From Arenibacter sp. 6A1 (GTDB lineage: Bacteria > Bacteroidota > Bacteroidia > Flavobacteriales > Flavobacteriaceae): 64,000 bases of DNA. The notes below the pieces were generated by a model. The model worked only from the letters and a program-made list of their open reading frames with translations, did no database searches and had not been told where the DNA came from. The position numbers were made by a program, and so were the translations under genes. The stretch covers positions 62,001 to 126,000 of the forward strand of contig NZ_JAAXCQ010000001.1 of assembly GCF_012272855.1 (NCBI RefSeq). The letters are read 5' to 3'. This document shows, piece by piece, positions 27,028 through 36,491 of the stretch (positions are counted from its first letter, which is position 1; each line of letters begins with the position of its first letter).

Positions 27028-28077
27028 TTATTGTATTTCTTTTAAAGCTTTTATCAATTGTTCATTCTCTACCGGTGTACCTACCGTAAACCGCAAGGTG
27101 TTTTCACATAATGGCTGTGTGGTTCTATTTCTGATCACTACTCCTTTTGCCAATAATTTCTCATAGCGGTTATTGGCGTCGTCTACTTTTGCCAAAATAA
27201 AATTAGCATCTGAAGGAAAAATTCTTTCAACATAAGGCAATTCCAACAATGCCTTGGACAAGCAATCGCGCTGTTCTAAAATAGCCCTTATTTCCCGATC
27301 TATCGCTTCTTGGTCCTTCAAGCGCTCATAGGCTCTTTGCTGACTAAGCTCATTGACGTTATACGGTGGCTTAATCTTATTTAAAACGGCAATAATTTCT
27401 GTCGATGCATAGCAAATACCAAGTCGAATTCCTGCCAAACCATAGGCTTTAGACAAGGTCTGGGTTACGACCAAGTTAGGATACTCTTTTAGCCCCTGGA
27501 TCCAACTGTCCTCTGGAGAGAAGTCAATATAAGCTTCATCAACTACCACCAGTCCATTAAAGCTTTGCAACAATTCCTTTACTACCGCTTTTGAAAAGCT
27601 ATTTCCGGTAGGATTGTTGGGAGAGCACAGGAAAAGCAATTTACTGTTCTGATCGCTTCTACGAATAATCTCAGCTACGTTAGGCTCAAAGTTTTCGGTT
27701 AACAACACCTCTCTGTTCTCGATGTTATTGATACCCGAAAGCACTTTATACATCCCATAAGTTGGCGGAAGGCTTATAATATTATCTGTTTTAGGTTCAC
27801 AAAAAGCCCTAAAAAGCAAATCTAACACCTCATCACTACCATTCCCCAGGAGTATTTGTTCTGGAGCAACTTTTTTCTGTGTCGCCAACACTGCTTTTAG
27901 GCTTCTTTGTTGCGGATCGGGGTACCTATTAACTCCGTTGTCAAAAGGATTCTCATTGGCGTCTAAAAAAATCATTTTAGAGCCATCCGAAACGTATTCG
28001 TCACGTGCCGAAGAATACGGGCTTAGTCCTTTGACATTGTCTCGGACCAATTTGTCTATGTTAAAATTTTCTACCAT
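27028..28077 (-). CDS. hisC: Histidinol-phosphate aminotransferase
   Basis: A PLP enzyme of aminotransferase fold I with 349 residues from the ATG at 28077 (TTG at 28083 also in frame). [17 protein letters not shown] and [14 protein letters not shown] (PLP Lys in SKAYG) are clear, as is the C-terminal [14 protein letters not shown]. It makes histidinol phosphate from imidazole-acetol phosphate and glutamate. It lies between hisD and hisB. Confidence 0.95.
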   Translation of the reverse strand: MVENFNIDKLVRDNVKGLSPYSSARDEYVSDGSKMIFLDANENPFDNGVNRYPDPQQRSLKAVLATQKKVAPEQILLGNGSDEVLDLLFRAFCEPKTDNIISLPPTYGMYKVLSGINNIENREVLLTENFEPNVAEIIRRSDQNSKLLFLCSPNNPTGNSFSKAVVKELLQSFNGLVVVDEAYIDFSPEDSWIQGLKEYPNLVVTQTLSKAYGLAGIRLGICYASTEIIAVLNKIKPPYNVNELSQQRAYERLKDQEAIDREIRAILEQRDCLSKALLELPYVERIFPSDANFILAKVDDANNRYEKLLAKGVVIRNRTTQPLCENTLRFTVGTPVENEQLIKALKEIQ

Positions 28078-28133
28078 CTTCAATATATCGCTACCAATTT
28101 AATAGCCTGTAATATGTTCTTTTTATTCCGAAT

Positions 28134-29417
28134 TTATTTTAGACTTTTCAGCCTTAGGGTCACCGCATTTTTATGAGCATGCAAGCCTTCGGCTTCAGCC
28201 ATAACCTCTATAGTCTTTCCAATTTCAGAAATACCTTCCTTGGATATTTTCTGAAAGGTCATACTTTTCATAAAACTATCTAGGTTTACCCCACTATATT
28301 GTTTGGCGTACCCATTGGTAGGCAAAGTATGATTCGTTCCGGAGGCATAATCCCCGGCGCTTTCAGGAGTGTAGTTCCCGATAAAAACCGAGCCCGCATT
28401 GTAGGCATTCTCTAAAAAGAAGCTTTCATTTTCTACACATAAAATATAGTGCTCCGGTCCGTATTCGTTGATAAGATCTACGGCGGTCTGATCGTCTTCT
28501 ACATAAATCAGTTTACTATTCCCTATCGATTTTTCTGCTATAGCTTTTCGCGGCAGGTCTTGAAGTTGCAATGCAACCTCTATTTCTACCGCATCGATAA
28601 AGTTTTTTGAGGTAGACACTAAAATAACCTGACTATCGGCACCGTGTTCGGCCTGACTCAATAAATCAGAGGCTACAAAGGCCGCATTGGCCGTATCGTC
28701 GGCCATCACCAAGAGTTCACTAGGACCGGCAGGCATATCTATAGCTACCCCAAATTGGGTCGCTAATTGCTTTGCTACGGTAACAAACTGGTTTCCTGGC
28801 CCAAAAATCTTATACACTTGCGGAATAGTTTCAGTTCCAAAGGTCATCCCCGCAATAGCCTGTATACCTCCTACTTTAAATATTTTTGTAACCCCGCAAA
28901 GATCGGCTGCATATAAAATTGCCGGATTTACTTTGCCTTCCTTACTAGGAGGCGTACACAGTACAATCTCCTGGCAACCAGCTATCGTTGCAGGCACCAC
29001 CAACATAAGAATTGTAGAAAACAAGGGAGCTGTTCCGCCCGGGATGTATAAACCTACTTTTTGGACAGGTCGTTTTTCTTGCCAGCAAAGCACCCCATTC
29101 GCAGTTTCTACACTAACTTTTTCGGTCTTTTGAGCTATATGAAAGCGCTCTATATTGCCCTTTGCTTGTTGAATAGCCTCTTTAAGCTCTGTAGACACCA
29201 ATTCCTTTGCTGCTTCAATCTCTGAAACAGACACCAAATTGGTATCCATTTTGGCACCGTCAAATTTTTCGGTATATTTTTTAACAATAGCATCCCCTCC
29301 GCTTTTTATTTCCTTAAAAACGTTCTTGACAACATCTTCTATGTCAGCTACCGTTTGCGTGGGTCTTTTCAAAACCGTTTTCCAATCATCTCTGATCGGA
29401 TTATAAATTTTATTCAT
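28134..29417 (-). CDS. hisD: Histidinol dehydrogenase
   Basis: A 427-residue enzyme that oxidises histidinol to histidine using two NAD+. It shows PGGTAPLFST, GPGNQFVTVAKQ, the Zn/His region in LLSQAEHGADSQ, and GPEHYILCVEN with ASGTNHTLPTNG. It is the second gene of the operon. Confidence 0.97.
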   Translation of the reverse strand: MNKIYNPIRDDWKTVLKRPTQTVADIEDVVKNVFKEIKSGGDAIVKKYTEKFDGAKMDTNLVSVSEIEAAKELVSTELKEAIQQAKGNIERFHIAQKTEKVSVETANGVLCWQEKRPVQKVGLYIPGGTAPLFSTILMLVVPATIAGCQEIVLCTPPSKEGKVNPAILYAADLCGVTKIFKVGGIQAIAGMTFGTETIPQVYKIFGPGNQFVTVAKQLATQFGVAIDMPAGPSELLVMADDTANAAFVASDLLSQAEHGADSQVILVSTSKNFIDAVEIEVALQLQDLPRKAIAEKSIGNSKLIYVEDDQTAVDLINEYGPEHYILCVENESFFLENAYNAGSVFIGNYTPESAGDYASGTNHTLPTNGYAKQYSGVNLDSFMKSMTFQKISKEGISEIGKTIEVMAEAEGLHAHKNAVTLRLKSLK

Positions 29418-29533
29418 CCTATGCTCCTTTTAGGTTTTTAAGCCTCTTATCCAATTAAGATTACTCAAAAACAGCTGTATAATTCTTCAATAAAACTCCT
29501 TTCTCTCAGGTATTATTAAAAGGAATACAATCC

Positions 29534-30391
29534 TTACAACACCATTTTTTCGATCGGACAAACCAAAATACCTTCGGCACCAGCCTTTTTAAGTTCGTCT
29601 ATGACCTCCCAAAATTTATCTTTATTGATAACAGTGTGTATAGAACTCCACCCTTCTTCTGCCAACGGTAAAACGGTAGGGCTTCGCATTCCTGGCAGGA
29701 GTGCAATTACCTCTTCCAGCTTATCATTAGGAGCGTTTAACAACACATACTTGGATTGTCTGGCTCTGAGGACGGATTGGATTCTAAACTGCAGCTTTTC
29801 GAGCAACAGCTGCCTTTCAGCATCAATCAAGGGAGATACCGCCAATACGGCTTCACTGGTCAGCATGACTTCTACCTCTTTTAGATTGTTTTTAAACAGC
29901 GTACTCCCACTAGAGACTATATCACAAATAGCATCTGCCAACCCAATATTAGGAGCAATTTCTACAGAACCATTAATAATGTGAATATCAGATTTCACCC
30001 CTTTACTTTCCAAATAGTTTACGACGGTATTGGGGTAGGAAGTAGCTATACGCTTCCCTTCAAAATCTGTAACATCTTTATATTTTATTGATTTAGGGAC
30101 CGCTAAAGAAACTTTACATTTAGAAAAGCCTAATTTTTCCGCTATAGAAATATCACCACCTTTTTCTATAAGAACGTTTTCTCCAATAATCGCAATATCT
30201 ACTACTCCATCCCTTAAATATTGTGGGATATCGCCATTTCTTAGATAAAACACTTCCAAAGGAAAATTCCTTGAACATGCTTTAAGTTGGTCCTTTCCAT
30301 TGTCTATGGATATACCACAATCTTTTAAAATCTGCAGTGAATCCTCATTAAGACGTCCACTTTTTTGAATTGCAATTCTAATTTTTTTCAT
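29534..30391 (-). CDS. hisG: ATP phosphoribosyltransferase, long form
   Basis: 285 residues from the ATG at 30391. It catalyses the first step of histidine synthesis. The PRPP loop region is DIVSSGSTLFKNNL, with IAIQKSGRLNEDS at the N-terminus. The C-terminal ACT-like domain (about residues 210-285, SSIHTVINKDKFWEVIDELKKAGAEGILVCPIEKM) is the histidine feedback site of long-form HisG, so no HisZ is expected. It is the first structural gene, right after the leader terminator. Confidence 0.96.
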   Translation of the reverse strand: MKKIRIAIQKSGRLNEDSLQILKDCGISIDNGKDQLKACSRNFPLEVFYLRNGDIPQYLRDGVVDIAIIGENVLIEKGGDISIAEKLGFSKCKVSLAVPKSIKYKDVTDFEGKRIATSYPNTVVNYLESKGVKSDIHIINGSVEIAPNIGLADAICDIVSSGSTLFKNNLKEVEVMLTSEAVLAVSPLIDAERQLLLEKLQFRIQSVLRARQSKYVLLNAPNDKLEEVIALLPGMRSPTVLPLAEEGWSSIHTVINKDKFWEVIDELKKAGAEGILVCPIEKMVL

Positions 30392-30430
30392 TTTCAATTT
30401 TTAGATTTTGCCTGAGCGAAACAAACAGGC

Positions 30431-30467
30431 AGAAAAAACAAAACCCGTTTGATTGCTCAAACGGGTT
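30431..30467 (-). terminator. Attenuator terminator of the his operon
   Basis: On the minus strand AACCCGTTTGA at 30467-30457 pairs with TCAAACGGGTT at 30452-30442 (a perfect 11-bp stem, 4-base loop), followed by TTTTGTTTTTT. It sits between the leader peptide and hisG, so it can stop transcription before the operon. Confidence 0.9.
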
Positions 30468-30510
30468 AGATTATATTTTAATTACAACAATACATTTCTA
30501 TCTCGCTTGA
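30457..30510 (-). promoter_or_regulatory. Antiterminator pairing in the his leader
   Basis: The RNA segment UCAAGCG at 30510-30504, inside the last codons of the leader peptide, can pair with CGUUUGA at 30463-30457, the 5' arm of the terminator (six Watson-Crick pairs and one G-U). A ribosome stalled on the His codons would leave this pairing free. A ribosome reaching the stop codon would cover it. Confidence 0.6.
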
Positions 30511-30554
30511 TGGCCAGTATGGAAATGATGATGATGTGTGTTTTTATTTTTCAT
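30498..30554 (-). CDS. hisL: Histidine operon leader peptide
   Basis: An 18-codon ORF starting at the ATG at 30554. Residues 7-15 read HHHHFHTGH, so six of nine codons are CAT (His). The stop codon TAG lies at 30500-30498, about 30 bases before the terminator stem. Position, His content and the two alternative RNA pairings are those of a ribosome-mediated attenuator: shortage of charged tRNA-His stalls translation and lets hisG-D-C-B-H-A-F-IE be transcribed. Confidence 0.9.
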   Translation of the reverse strand: MKNKNTHHHHFHTGHQAR

Positions 30555-30561
30555 GATGCTG

Positions 30562-30593
30562 TAAAAGTAGTATATAAGCGTATAACTTTCAAA
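30562..30593 (-). promoter_or_regulatory. Promoter of the his operon
   Basis: TTTG at 30593-30590, 20 bases, then TACTTTTA at 30569-30562, which has one mismatch to TAnnTTTG. The start site would lie only some ten bases before the leader peptide ATG. No better candidate lies between here and the SPFH gene end. Confidence 0.5.
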
Positions 30594-30632
30594 TTTTTAT
30601 ACTACACATTTTCATGACAGTTTGTTAAATTA

Positions 30633-31448
30633 TTATTGATTCCCCAAAATGATTGGCATACCAGAGTCTCCACTCCCTATAACGATTACCTTAGAGTTTG
30701 GAGATTCCGATAGTTTTATAGTAGCATCGATACCTTTATCCTGCAAAATCTTATCGGTTAAGGAAGCGCTTAAAATCTGGTTAGCATCTGCCTTTCCTTG
30801 AGCCTCTATACGTACTTTTTCTGCTTCTTTTTGGGCAGTAACAAGTCTAAACTCGTATTCCAAAGACTCTTGTTCTTGCTTTAGTTTACGCTCAATAGCT
30901 TCTTTTATAGTCGAAGGCAACGTAACGTCTCTTACCAATATATCGTTTAACTGAATATATTGATCTTCTACTATCTTTTTAGACTCTTCAAATATCTCGT
31001 GTTGTATAGCATCTCTTTTACTAGAATACAGTTGTTCAGGCGTGTAACGCCCTACAACACTTCTAGCGGCCGATCTAATCGCAGGCAACAACACTCGTTG
31101 TGCATATTGCTCTCCTTTCTCTTGATGTAGTTTTCCTAAAAACTCGCGTTTAGGCTCAAACCAAATAGAAGCATCTAACTTGATATCCAATCCGTTCGAA
31201 GACAATACATTCATTTTCTCAAAAACTTCTTGTTGTCTTACTTCATAGATAAATACTTTGTTCCACGGGGCAACAATTTGAAAACCTTCTCCTAAGGGCG
31301 CTTCATCGGTTACTACTCCCCCGCCAAAAGTTTTATACAACACCCCGGCCTCTCCCGAGTTTATGGTGATGGCAGATTTCGAAATTAAGATGATCACTAA
31401 AATAAAACCGATTATTACTGGTAATGCAATTTTTGGTAATTTGTCCAT
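30633..31448 (-). CDS. SPFH/prohibitin-family membrane protein
   Basis: A 271-residue protein with one N-terminal membrane anchor (IALPVIIGFILVIILI) and an SPFH domain (INSGEAGVLYKTFGGGVV, WNKVFIYEVRQQE, then LPAIRSAARSVVGRYTPEQLYSSKRDAI). A charged coiled-coil tail (KLKQEQESLEYEFRLVTAQKEAEKVRIEAQGKA) is that of prohibitins. These form ring-like oligomers in the membrane, and several members modulate the protease FtsH. It lies 26 bases downstream of the VWA membrane protein gene, same strand. Confidence 0.9.
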   Translation of the reverse strand: MDKLPKIALPVIIGFILVIILISKSAITINSGEAGVLYKTFGGGVVTDEAPLGEGFQIVAPWNKVFIYEVRQQEVFEKMNVLSSNGLDIKLDASIWFEPKREFLGKLHQEKGEQYAQRVLLPAIRSAARSVVGRYTPEQLYSSKRDAIQHEIFEESKKIVEDQYIQLNDILVRDVTLPSTIKEAIERKLKQEQESLEYEFRLVTAQKEAEKVRIEAQGKADANQILSASLTDKILQDKGIDATIKLSESPNSKVIVIGSGDSGMPIILGNQ

Positions 31449-31475
31449 TTACTATTTGTATTTATATAATTAATT

Positions 31476-33509
31476 CTACGTTAAACCGTTATATTTTCTC
31501 AACATCCATTCTATAGCCATAGCAAGGACTATGACTAGCAATGTTATTTTAATATCTATCAAAGGTACAACAATTTGTTTGCTTTTCTGAATAGGGCTGT
31601 AGCTTTGATCTGTCCGTAAAGTCTCTATCAAAACCGTAATATCCTCGGGAAAAAACAATGCCCCTTTACTATTGCTTGCTAGTCGTTGCAGTTTTTTATA
31701 ATTACTCGATAAAAACTGCTTCTCCAGATCAAAGTCCAGGATTGTAAAACTCCCCGCTCTACTTATACCATTATTTTTTTCAGAAACCGAAAAACTATAG
31801 GTTCCCGCTGCTAAATCACTGAGGTCTGCCTCGTAATACCCTTCCTGTAAGAGCATTGGCAACTCTTGTTGCGTTGCGCTGCTTTCCTGGGAAATATTTA
31901 GTTGAAGATCTGCGTTTGAGTCAAAGGAATACGTTTCATCAAAAAAGCTGGCCTTTATTTTTGCTGTATTACCACTTTCGTACATCGACTCATACTCCAC
32001 CATAAGCCTACTTTTATTTTTGGAGCTGGAAAGATATAATATCAGCTTCCCTATAAAGTCATCAAAATTTTTAAAATTCAAATCTCTTTGAAAGGACTGA
32101 AGTCTCCATTTCCAAATATTTTCTCCCACCAATAGCATATGCATCCTATTATTATCTTCCGTTACCGCCAATAACGGACTTTCTTGTCGCTCACCCCTGA
32201 TATACATTTCCAACAAAACATCTTGAATACCCATGGGGCTAAAAAATCCTACATTGCTCTCTAAAGGCGGTAAATTCTCAAAATAAAAATCCGAGATATC
32301 GAATTTAGAAAAAGAAGGATCAGAGACTGCAAATATTTCCTGTACAGGATATCCGGTTTCAAACAGATAGTTGTTTTGCATCTTATTCAAAAAACCTAAA
32401 TCCGAATGAGTTCCTAAAACAGTGAAAATATTTGCTTGTTTCTGTTTTACAAAACTATAAACATTGTCAAAAGCACTGGTAGGCTGATAAAACACAAACA
32501 ATTCCATATCCTCTAAACTGCTTATAGCTGCGCTTGATGAAAACAAACTTACGGAACGTTGCTCATTGGAGGCTATGGCCTTTTTTAAAACACCGATATC
32601 AGGATGTAAAATATCTGAAATTATAGCCACATCTATTTTTTCATCCAACACCTCTACAGTTAGGGCCTTTTGATTATTGTCCGTGTTTTTTTCATTAGGA
32701 AAACTACCGGCAACAACCTTTATTTGCTGCAACCCAACCTTATCGGCATCAATATTCACCGAAATAATTTTAGCATTAGAAATCCTAGACATGGCAACTA
32801 CTTCCCTATGAATTTGCTTTCCGTTACTAAAAACCTGTAAATGGGAAGAAACAGCCCCATACCCATCATAGGAAAGATGAATTTCCAAGGGGAATTTATT
32901 CTTTATAAAAGCATATTTATTGGCATTTAATTGACTAATACGAACATCCTCATAAGAAGTACTGTCTCCCAACACCAGAGGATAGACAGGGAAATTCTGT
33001 CTTTTTCCGTAAAACTCATAATCCTCACCAACGGTCTGATTACCGTCTGACAATAACACAACAGCGGTATTGGTGTTAGCATATATTTCATTTACTGAAG
33101 CCAATGCCTTAGAAATATTAGTATTTTTCTCCTGAAAGCGTAGCGGAACAGAATCCTTTAAATGAGCACCAAAACTATATGTTTTTACTTTAAACTTATC
33201 TTCTAATTCCTTTATAGCATTTTTTACCGTATTAATCCCCTCTACGGCCTTTACTGAATCGCCATGAACGATAGAGGTTGAGTTATCTACCAAAACTATT
33301 AAGTTAGCCTTTTCTAAGCTATAGTTATTGCTATAAAATTTTGGATTCACTAATAAAAGGAACACCCCGAAAATAGCTATAAACCTAAAAAAGGAAAGAA
33401 AGCCATAAAGCCTTCCTCCCTTTTTTGTATTATAAAAATATTGAAACAGCGTTATCGCCAAAGCCGCCAAACCGGAAAGCAAAATATAAAAAACTGTTTC
33501 TATATGCAT
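31476..33509 (-). CDS. Large VWA-domain membrane protein
   Basis: A 677-residue protein with two N-terminal membrane helices (about 5-24 and 38-54), then a VWA domain with MIDAS motif VDNSTS (Asp75, Ser77, Ser79) and LLSDGNQT. A long extracytoplasmic region of beta-rich modules follows (for example KANLRVE-like PLEIHLSYDGYG and AGTYSFSVSEKN), and one C-terminal helix (IKITLLVIVLAMAIEWML) ends the protein. The layout resembles BatA-like and DUF1355-type proteins of Bacteroidota. A role in the envelope is likely; the ligand is unknown. The SPFH gene follows in the same operon. Confidence 0.75.
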   Translation of the reverse strand: MHIETVFYILLSGLAALAITLFQYFYNTKKGGRLYGFLSFFRFIAIFGVFLLLVNPKFYSNNYSLEKANLIVLVDNSTSIVHGDSVKAVEGINTVKNAIKELEDKFKVKTYSFGAHLKDSVPLRFQEKNTNISKALASVNEIYANTNTAVVLLSDGNQTVGEDYEFYGKRQNFPVYPLVLGDSTSYEDVRISQLNANKYAFIKNKFPLEIHLSYDGYGAVSSHLQVFSNGKQIHREVVAMSRISNAKIISVNIDADKVGLQQIKVVAGSFPNEKNTDNNQKALTVEVLDEKIDVAIISDILHPDIGVLKKAIASNEQRSVSLFSSSAAISSLEDMELFVFYQPTSAFDNVYSFVKQKQANIFTVLGTHSDLGFLNKMQNNYLFETGYPVQEIFAVSDPSFSKFDISDFYFENLPPLESNVGFFSPMGIQDVLLEMYIRGERQESPLLAVTEDNNRMHMLLVGENIWKWRLQSFQRDLNFKNFDDFIGKLILYLSSSKNKSRLMVEYESMYESGNTAKIKASFFDETYSFDSNADLQLNISQESSATQQELPMLLQEGYYEADLSDLAAGTYSFSVSEKNNGISRAGSFTILDFDLEKQFLSSNYKKLQRLASNSKGALFFPEDITVLIETLRTDQSYSPIQKSKQIVVPLIDIKITLLVIVLAMAIEWMLRKYNGLT

Positions 33510-33585
33510 TATTTAGATTGTTTACTACGACACCTATTTGATTTTTAGCTAAATAAAACCAACCTTAGGCACAGCTCATCGCAGC

Positions 33586-34335
33586 TTAAGTTAACATCCC
33601 TCCATCAACATTTAATACTTGTCCTGTGATGTATGCAGATAAGTCCGAAGCAAGGAACAAACAAGCGTTTGCTACATCTTCTGGAGCTCCTCCTCTTTTT
33701 AACGGAATTCCGTCTCTCCATCCTTGTACTACCTTGTCATCTAACTTATCGGTCATCTCTGTTTCGATAAATCCTGGAGCAATGGCATTACATCTAATGT
33801 TTCTTGACCCTAATTCTAGCGCTATAGATTTTGTAAACCCAATCATACCTGCCTTAGAAGCCGCATAATTTGATTGACCAGCATTCCCCTTAACACCTAC
33901 AACACTACTCATATTAATGATAGCCCCTTTTCTTTGTTTAAGCATGGTTCGTTGTACGGCCTTTGTCATATTGAATACCGATTTTAAGTTGATTTCGATA
34001 ACAGCATCAAAATCAGCCTCTCCCATTCTCATCAATAGATTATCTTTGGTAATTCCTGCGTTATTAATAAGAACATCTATTACCCCATCAAAATCTTCCA
34101 ATACTTGGGCCACCAATTTCTCGGCATCGTCAAAACTTGCTGCGTTGCTTTTATAAGCCTTAGCTTTCACCCCCATAGCGGTAAGTTCTTTTTCCAAGGC
34201 TATCGCCGGGGCTTCACTGGAACTATATGTAAAAGCGACATTTGCGCCATGTTCTGCAAAAACTTTGGCTATCCCCATACCAATACCTCTACTGGCACCT
34301 GTTATTATTGCATTTTTACCTTCTAGTAACTTCAT
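33586..34335 (-). CDS. fabG: 3-oxoacyl-ACP reductase
   Basis: A short-chain dehydrogenase of 249 residues with NADPH motif TGASRGIGMGIA, NNAG near residue 90, and the catalytic Ser-Tyr-Lys set in NMSSVVGVKGNAGQSNYAASKAG. IAPGFIETEM and GQVLNVDGGM end the protein as in FabG. It reduces 3-oxoacyl-ACP in fatty acid elongation. It is alone between the VWA gene and sucD. Confidence 0.93.
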   Translation of the reverse strand: MKLLEGKNAIITGASRGIGMGIAKVFAEHGANVAFTYSSSEAPAIALEKELTAMGVKAKAYKSNAASFDDAEKLVAQVLEDFDGVIDVLINNAGITKDNLLMRMGEADFDAVIEINLKSVFNMTKAVQRTMLKQRKGAIINMSSVVGVKGNAGQSNYAASKAGMIGFTKSIALELGSRNIRCNAIAPGFIETEMTDKLDDKVVQGWRDGIPLKRGGAPEDVANACLFLASDLSAYITGQVLNVDGGMLT

Positions 34336-34439
34336 TTTTAAATAATTTTCTTAAATATTAATCAAATATAAGATATATCCTCTTTTAATATACTTTTTTC
34401 CTAAAATGCTTAGAAACAATTTCACCTTGTTAAAAGGCG

Positions 34440-34500
34440 AAAAAAATCCCGTTATATTCTAAAATAAATCCGATTGTAGTCGGCTTAGAATAAACGGGAA
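34440..34500 (-). terminator. Terminator after sucD
   Basis: On the minus strand a long imperfect stem pairs TCCCGTTTATTCTAA with TTAGAATATAACGGGA around a loop with its own small hairpin (GCCGAC...). A run of seven T follows at 34446-34440. It closes the sucD transcript. Confidence 0.75.
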
Positions 34501-34520
34501 ATTATATCAAGAAAAAGGGC

Positions 34521-35393
34521 TTACCCTAATACTTCTTTTACTTTTAGTCCAATTTCCGCTGGAGAATCTACTACGTGGATACCACTTTCTCTCATAATGC
34601 GTTTTTTAGCCTGTGCAGTATCGTCACTACCACCAACGATAGCTCCGGCATGCCCCATGGTTCTACCTGCTGGTGCAGTTTCCCCTGCTATAAAACCAAC
34701 GATTGGTTTTTTGCTACCACTAGCCTTGTACCAATGAGCAGCATCAGCCTCCAATTGACCTCCAATTTCGCCAATCATTACTACACATTCCGTTTCCGGA
34801 TCATTGATCAACAACTCTACAGCTTCTTTAGTTGATGTTCCAATGATTGGATCACCACCAATACCGATAGCTGTTGTAATCCCCAATCCTTGACGAACTA
34901 CCTGATCGGCAGCCTCATAGGTTAAGGTCCCTGATTTAGAAACGATCCCTACTGTACCTTTTTTGAAAACAAAGCCTGGCATAATCCCTACTTTTGCTTC
35001 TCCCGGGGTAATTACCCCAGGGCAGTTAGGCCCAATCAAACGACAATCCATGTGTTTGATGTAGTCATACGCCTTCACCATATCCGCTACCGGAATACCT
35101 TCAGTAATGGTTATAATAACTTTGATGCCCGCGCTAGCTGCCTCCATTATTGCGTCTGCCGCAAAAGCTGGTGGAACAAAAATGATACTAGTATCCGCTC
35201 CTGCTTTTTGTACCGCTTCTTCAACGGTGTTAAAAACAGGCCTATCCAAATGCAACTGACCACCTTTTCCAGGCGTTACACCCCCTACTACGTTAGTGCC
35301 ATATTCAATCATTTGTTGAGCATGGAAGGTACCTTCGCTACCAGTAAAACCTTGAACAATAATTTTGGAATCTTTATTAACTAAAACGCTCAT
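34521..35393 (-). CDS. sucD: Succinyl-CoA ligase, alpha subunit
   Basis: A 290-residue TCA-cycle subunit that binds CoA and is phosphorylated on His248 ([10 protein letters not shown]). It shows the CoA-binding [36 protein letters not shown] and [10 protein letters not shown]. The beta subunit gene sucC is not adjacent, as is usual in this group. It is downstream of the second lpxD-like gene and may belong to the same transcript. Confidence 0.96.
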   Translation of the reverse strand: MSVLVNKDSKIIVQGFTGSEGTFHAQQMIEYGTNVVGGVTPGKGGQLHLDRPVFNTVEEAVQKAGADTSIIFVPPAFAADAIMEAASAGIKVIITITEGIPVADMVKAYDYIKHMDCRLIGPNCPGVITPGEAKVGIMPGFVFKKGTVGIVSKSGTLTYEAADQVVRQGLGITTAIGIGGDPIIGTSTKEAVELLINDPETECVVMIGEIGGQLEADAAHWYKASGSKKPIVGFIAGETAPAGRTMGHAGAIVGGSDDTAQAKKRIMRESGIHVVDSPAEIGLKVKEVLG

Positions 35394-35462
35394 TATATTT
35401 TTGGTTTATTTAATTGCCGTAAAAATATGGCATTGGAAATGATTTCTAAAGTATTCTTTTGC

Positions 35463-36395
35463 TTATTTAACTATTCTTTTTAAAATAGAGGGCATTTGTT
35501 TAGCCATGGCTAATTGCTTCATTTTTTCTCTAGACTCCTCTGCCGGGCTTCCAAAGAAACTCTTTCCTCCTTCTAAAGATTTAGCAACCCCGGTTTGCGC
35601 TAATACTACAGCTTTTTTACCAATAGTAATACCACTCCTTACGCCTACCTGCCCCCATAAGGTAACCTCGTCCTCTATGACCACACAACCAGCTATACCA
35701 GTTTGCGAGGCTATAAGACATCGCTCCCCAATAATAGTATCGTGTCCTACCTGTACCTGGTTATCTATTTTGGTTCCTTTTTTAATAGTAGTGTCACCAG
35801 TAACGCCGTTATCTATAGTACACAACGCACCAATATCTACATTATCCTCTATAACCACCCGTCCCCCGGAAAGTAATTTATCAAAACCTTCTGGCCTATT
35901 TTTATAATAAAAAGCATCAGAACCTAGTACTGTACCGGCATGTATCGTCACATTGTTACCAATCACACAATTGTCATAAATAGACACATTGGAGTGAATA
36001 AGGCAATTATCCCCTATAGTAACATTGTTCCCTATAAAACAATTAGGTTGCACGACAGTCCCTTTACCAATAACACTACTAGAAGCAATAGCGCTAGTAG
36101 CTTGCACAAAAGGCTTAAAGAAACTTGTTAAGGTATTAAAATCCCTAAAAGGATCGTCAGACACTAATAATGCCTTTCCCTTAGGACACTCCACTTCCTT
36201 GTTGATCAATACAATAGAGGCTTTGCTATTCAAAGCCTTATCATAATATTTAGGATGATCTACAAAAACGATATCCCCTTTTTCGACTACGTGAATTTCG
36301 TTCATTCCGAGAACAGGAAAATCGTCTTCTCCAATATACTCTGAATTAATAATAGTAGCAATCTGCTTTAAAGTATACGGAACTGGAAACTTCAT
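35463..36395 (-). CDS. LpxD-like acyltransferase, second copy
   Basis: A 310-residue protein with the LpxD layout. An N-terminal domain (YTLKQIATIINSEYIGEDDFPVLGMNEI) precedes a left-handed beta helix of hexapeptide repeats (IGKGTVVQPNCFIGNNVTIGDN and more) and a helical tail. The catalytic His region is VGHDTIIGERCLIASQTG, compared with AHNVEIGEHTVIAAQTG in the canonical copy at 39248. It is shorter and more diverged (SFFGSPAEESREKMKQ). It could acylate another amino sugar or act as a modified LpxD; the substrate is unknown. Confidence 0.8.
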   Translation of the reverse strand: MKFPVPYTLKQIATIINSEYIGEDDFPVLGMNEIHVVEKGDIVFVDHPKYYDKALNSKASIVLINKEVECPKGKALLVSDDPFRDFNTLTSFFKPFVQATSAIASSSVIGKGTVVQPNCFIGNNVTIGDNCLIHSNVSIYDNCVIGNNVTIHAGTVLGSDAFYYKNRPEGFDKLLSGGRVVIEDNVDIGALCTIDNGVTGDTTIKKGTKIDNQVQVGHDTIIGERCLIASQTGIAGCVVIEDEVTLWGQVGVRSGITIGKKAVVLAQTGVAKSLEGGKSFFGSPAEESREKMKQLAMAKQMPSILKRIVK

Positions 36396-36491
36396 AACAA
36401 GTGTATAGAGTTAGATAATTGGGCTACCTGTGGAATTCTCAATAAAACAGTCTATTGACTTAGCGAACAATCACAGGTATCCTCTATAGTT

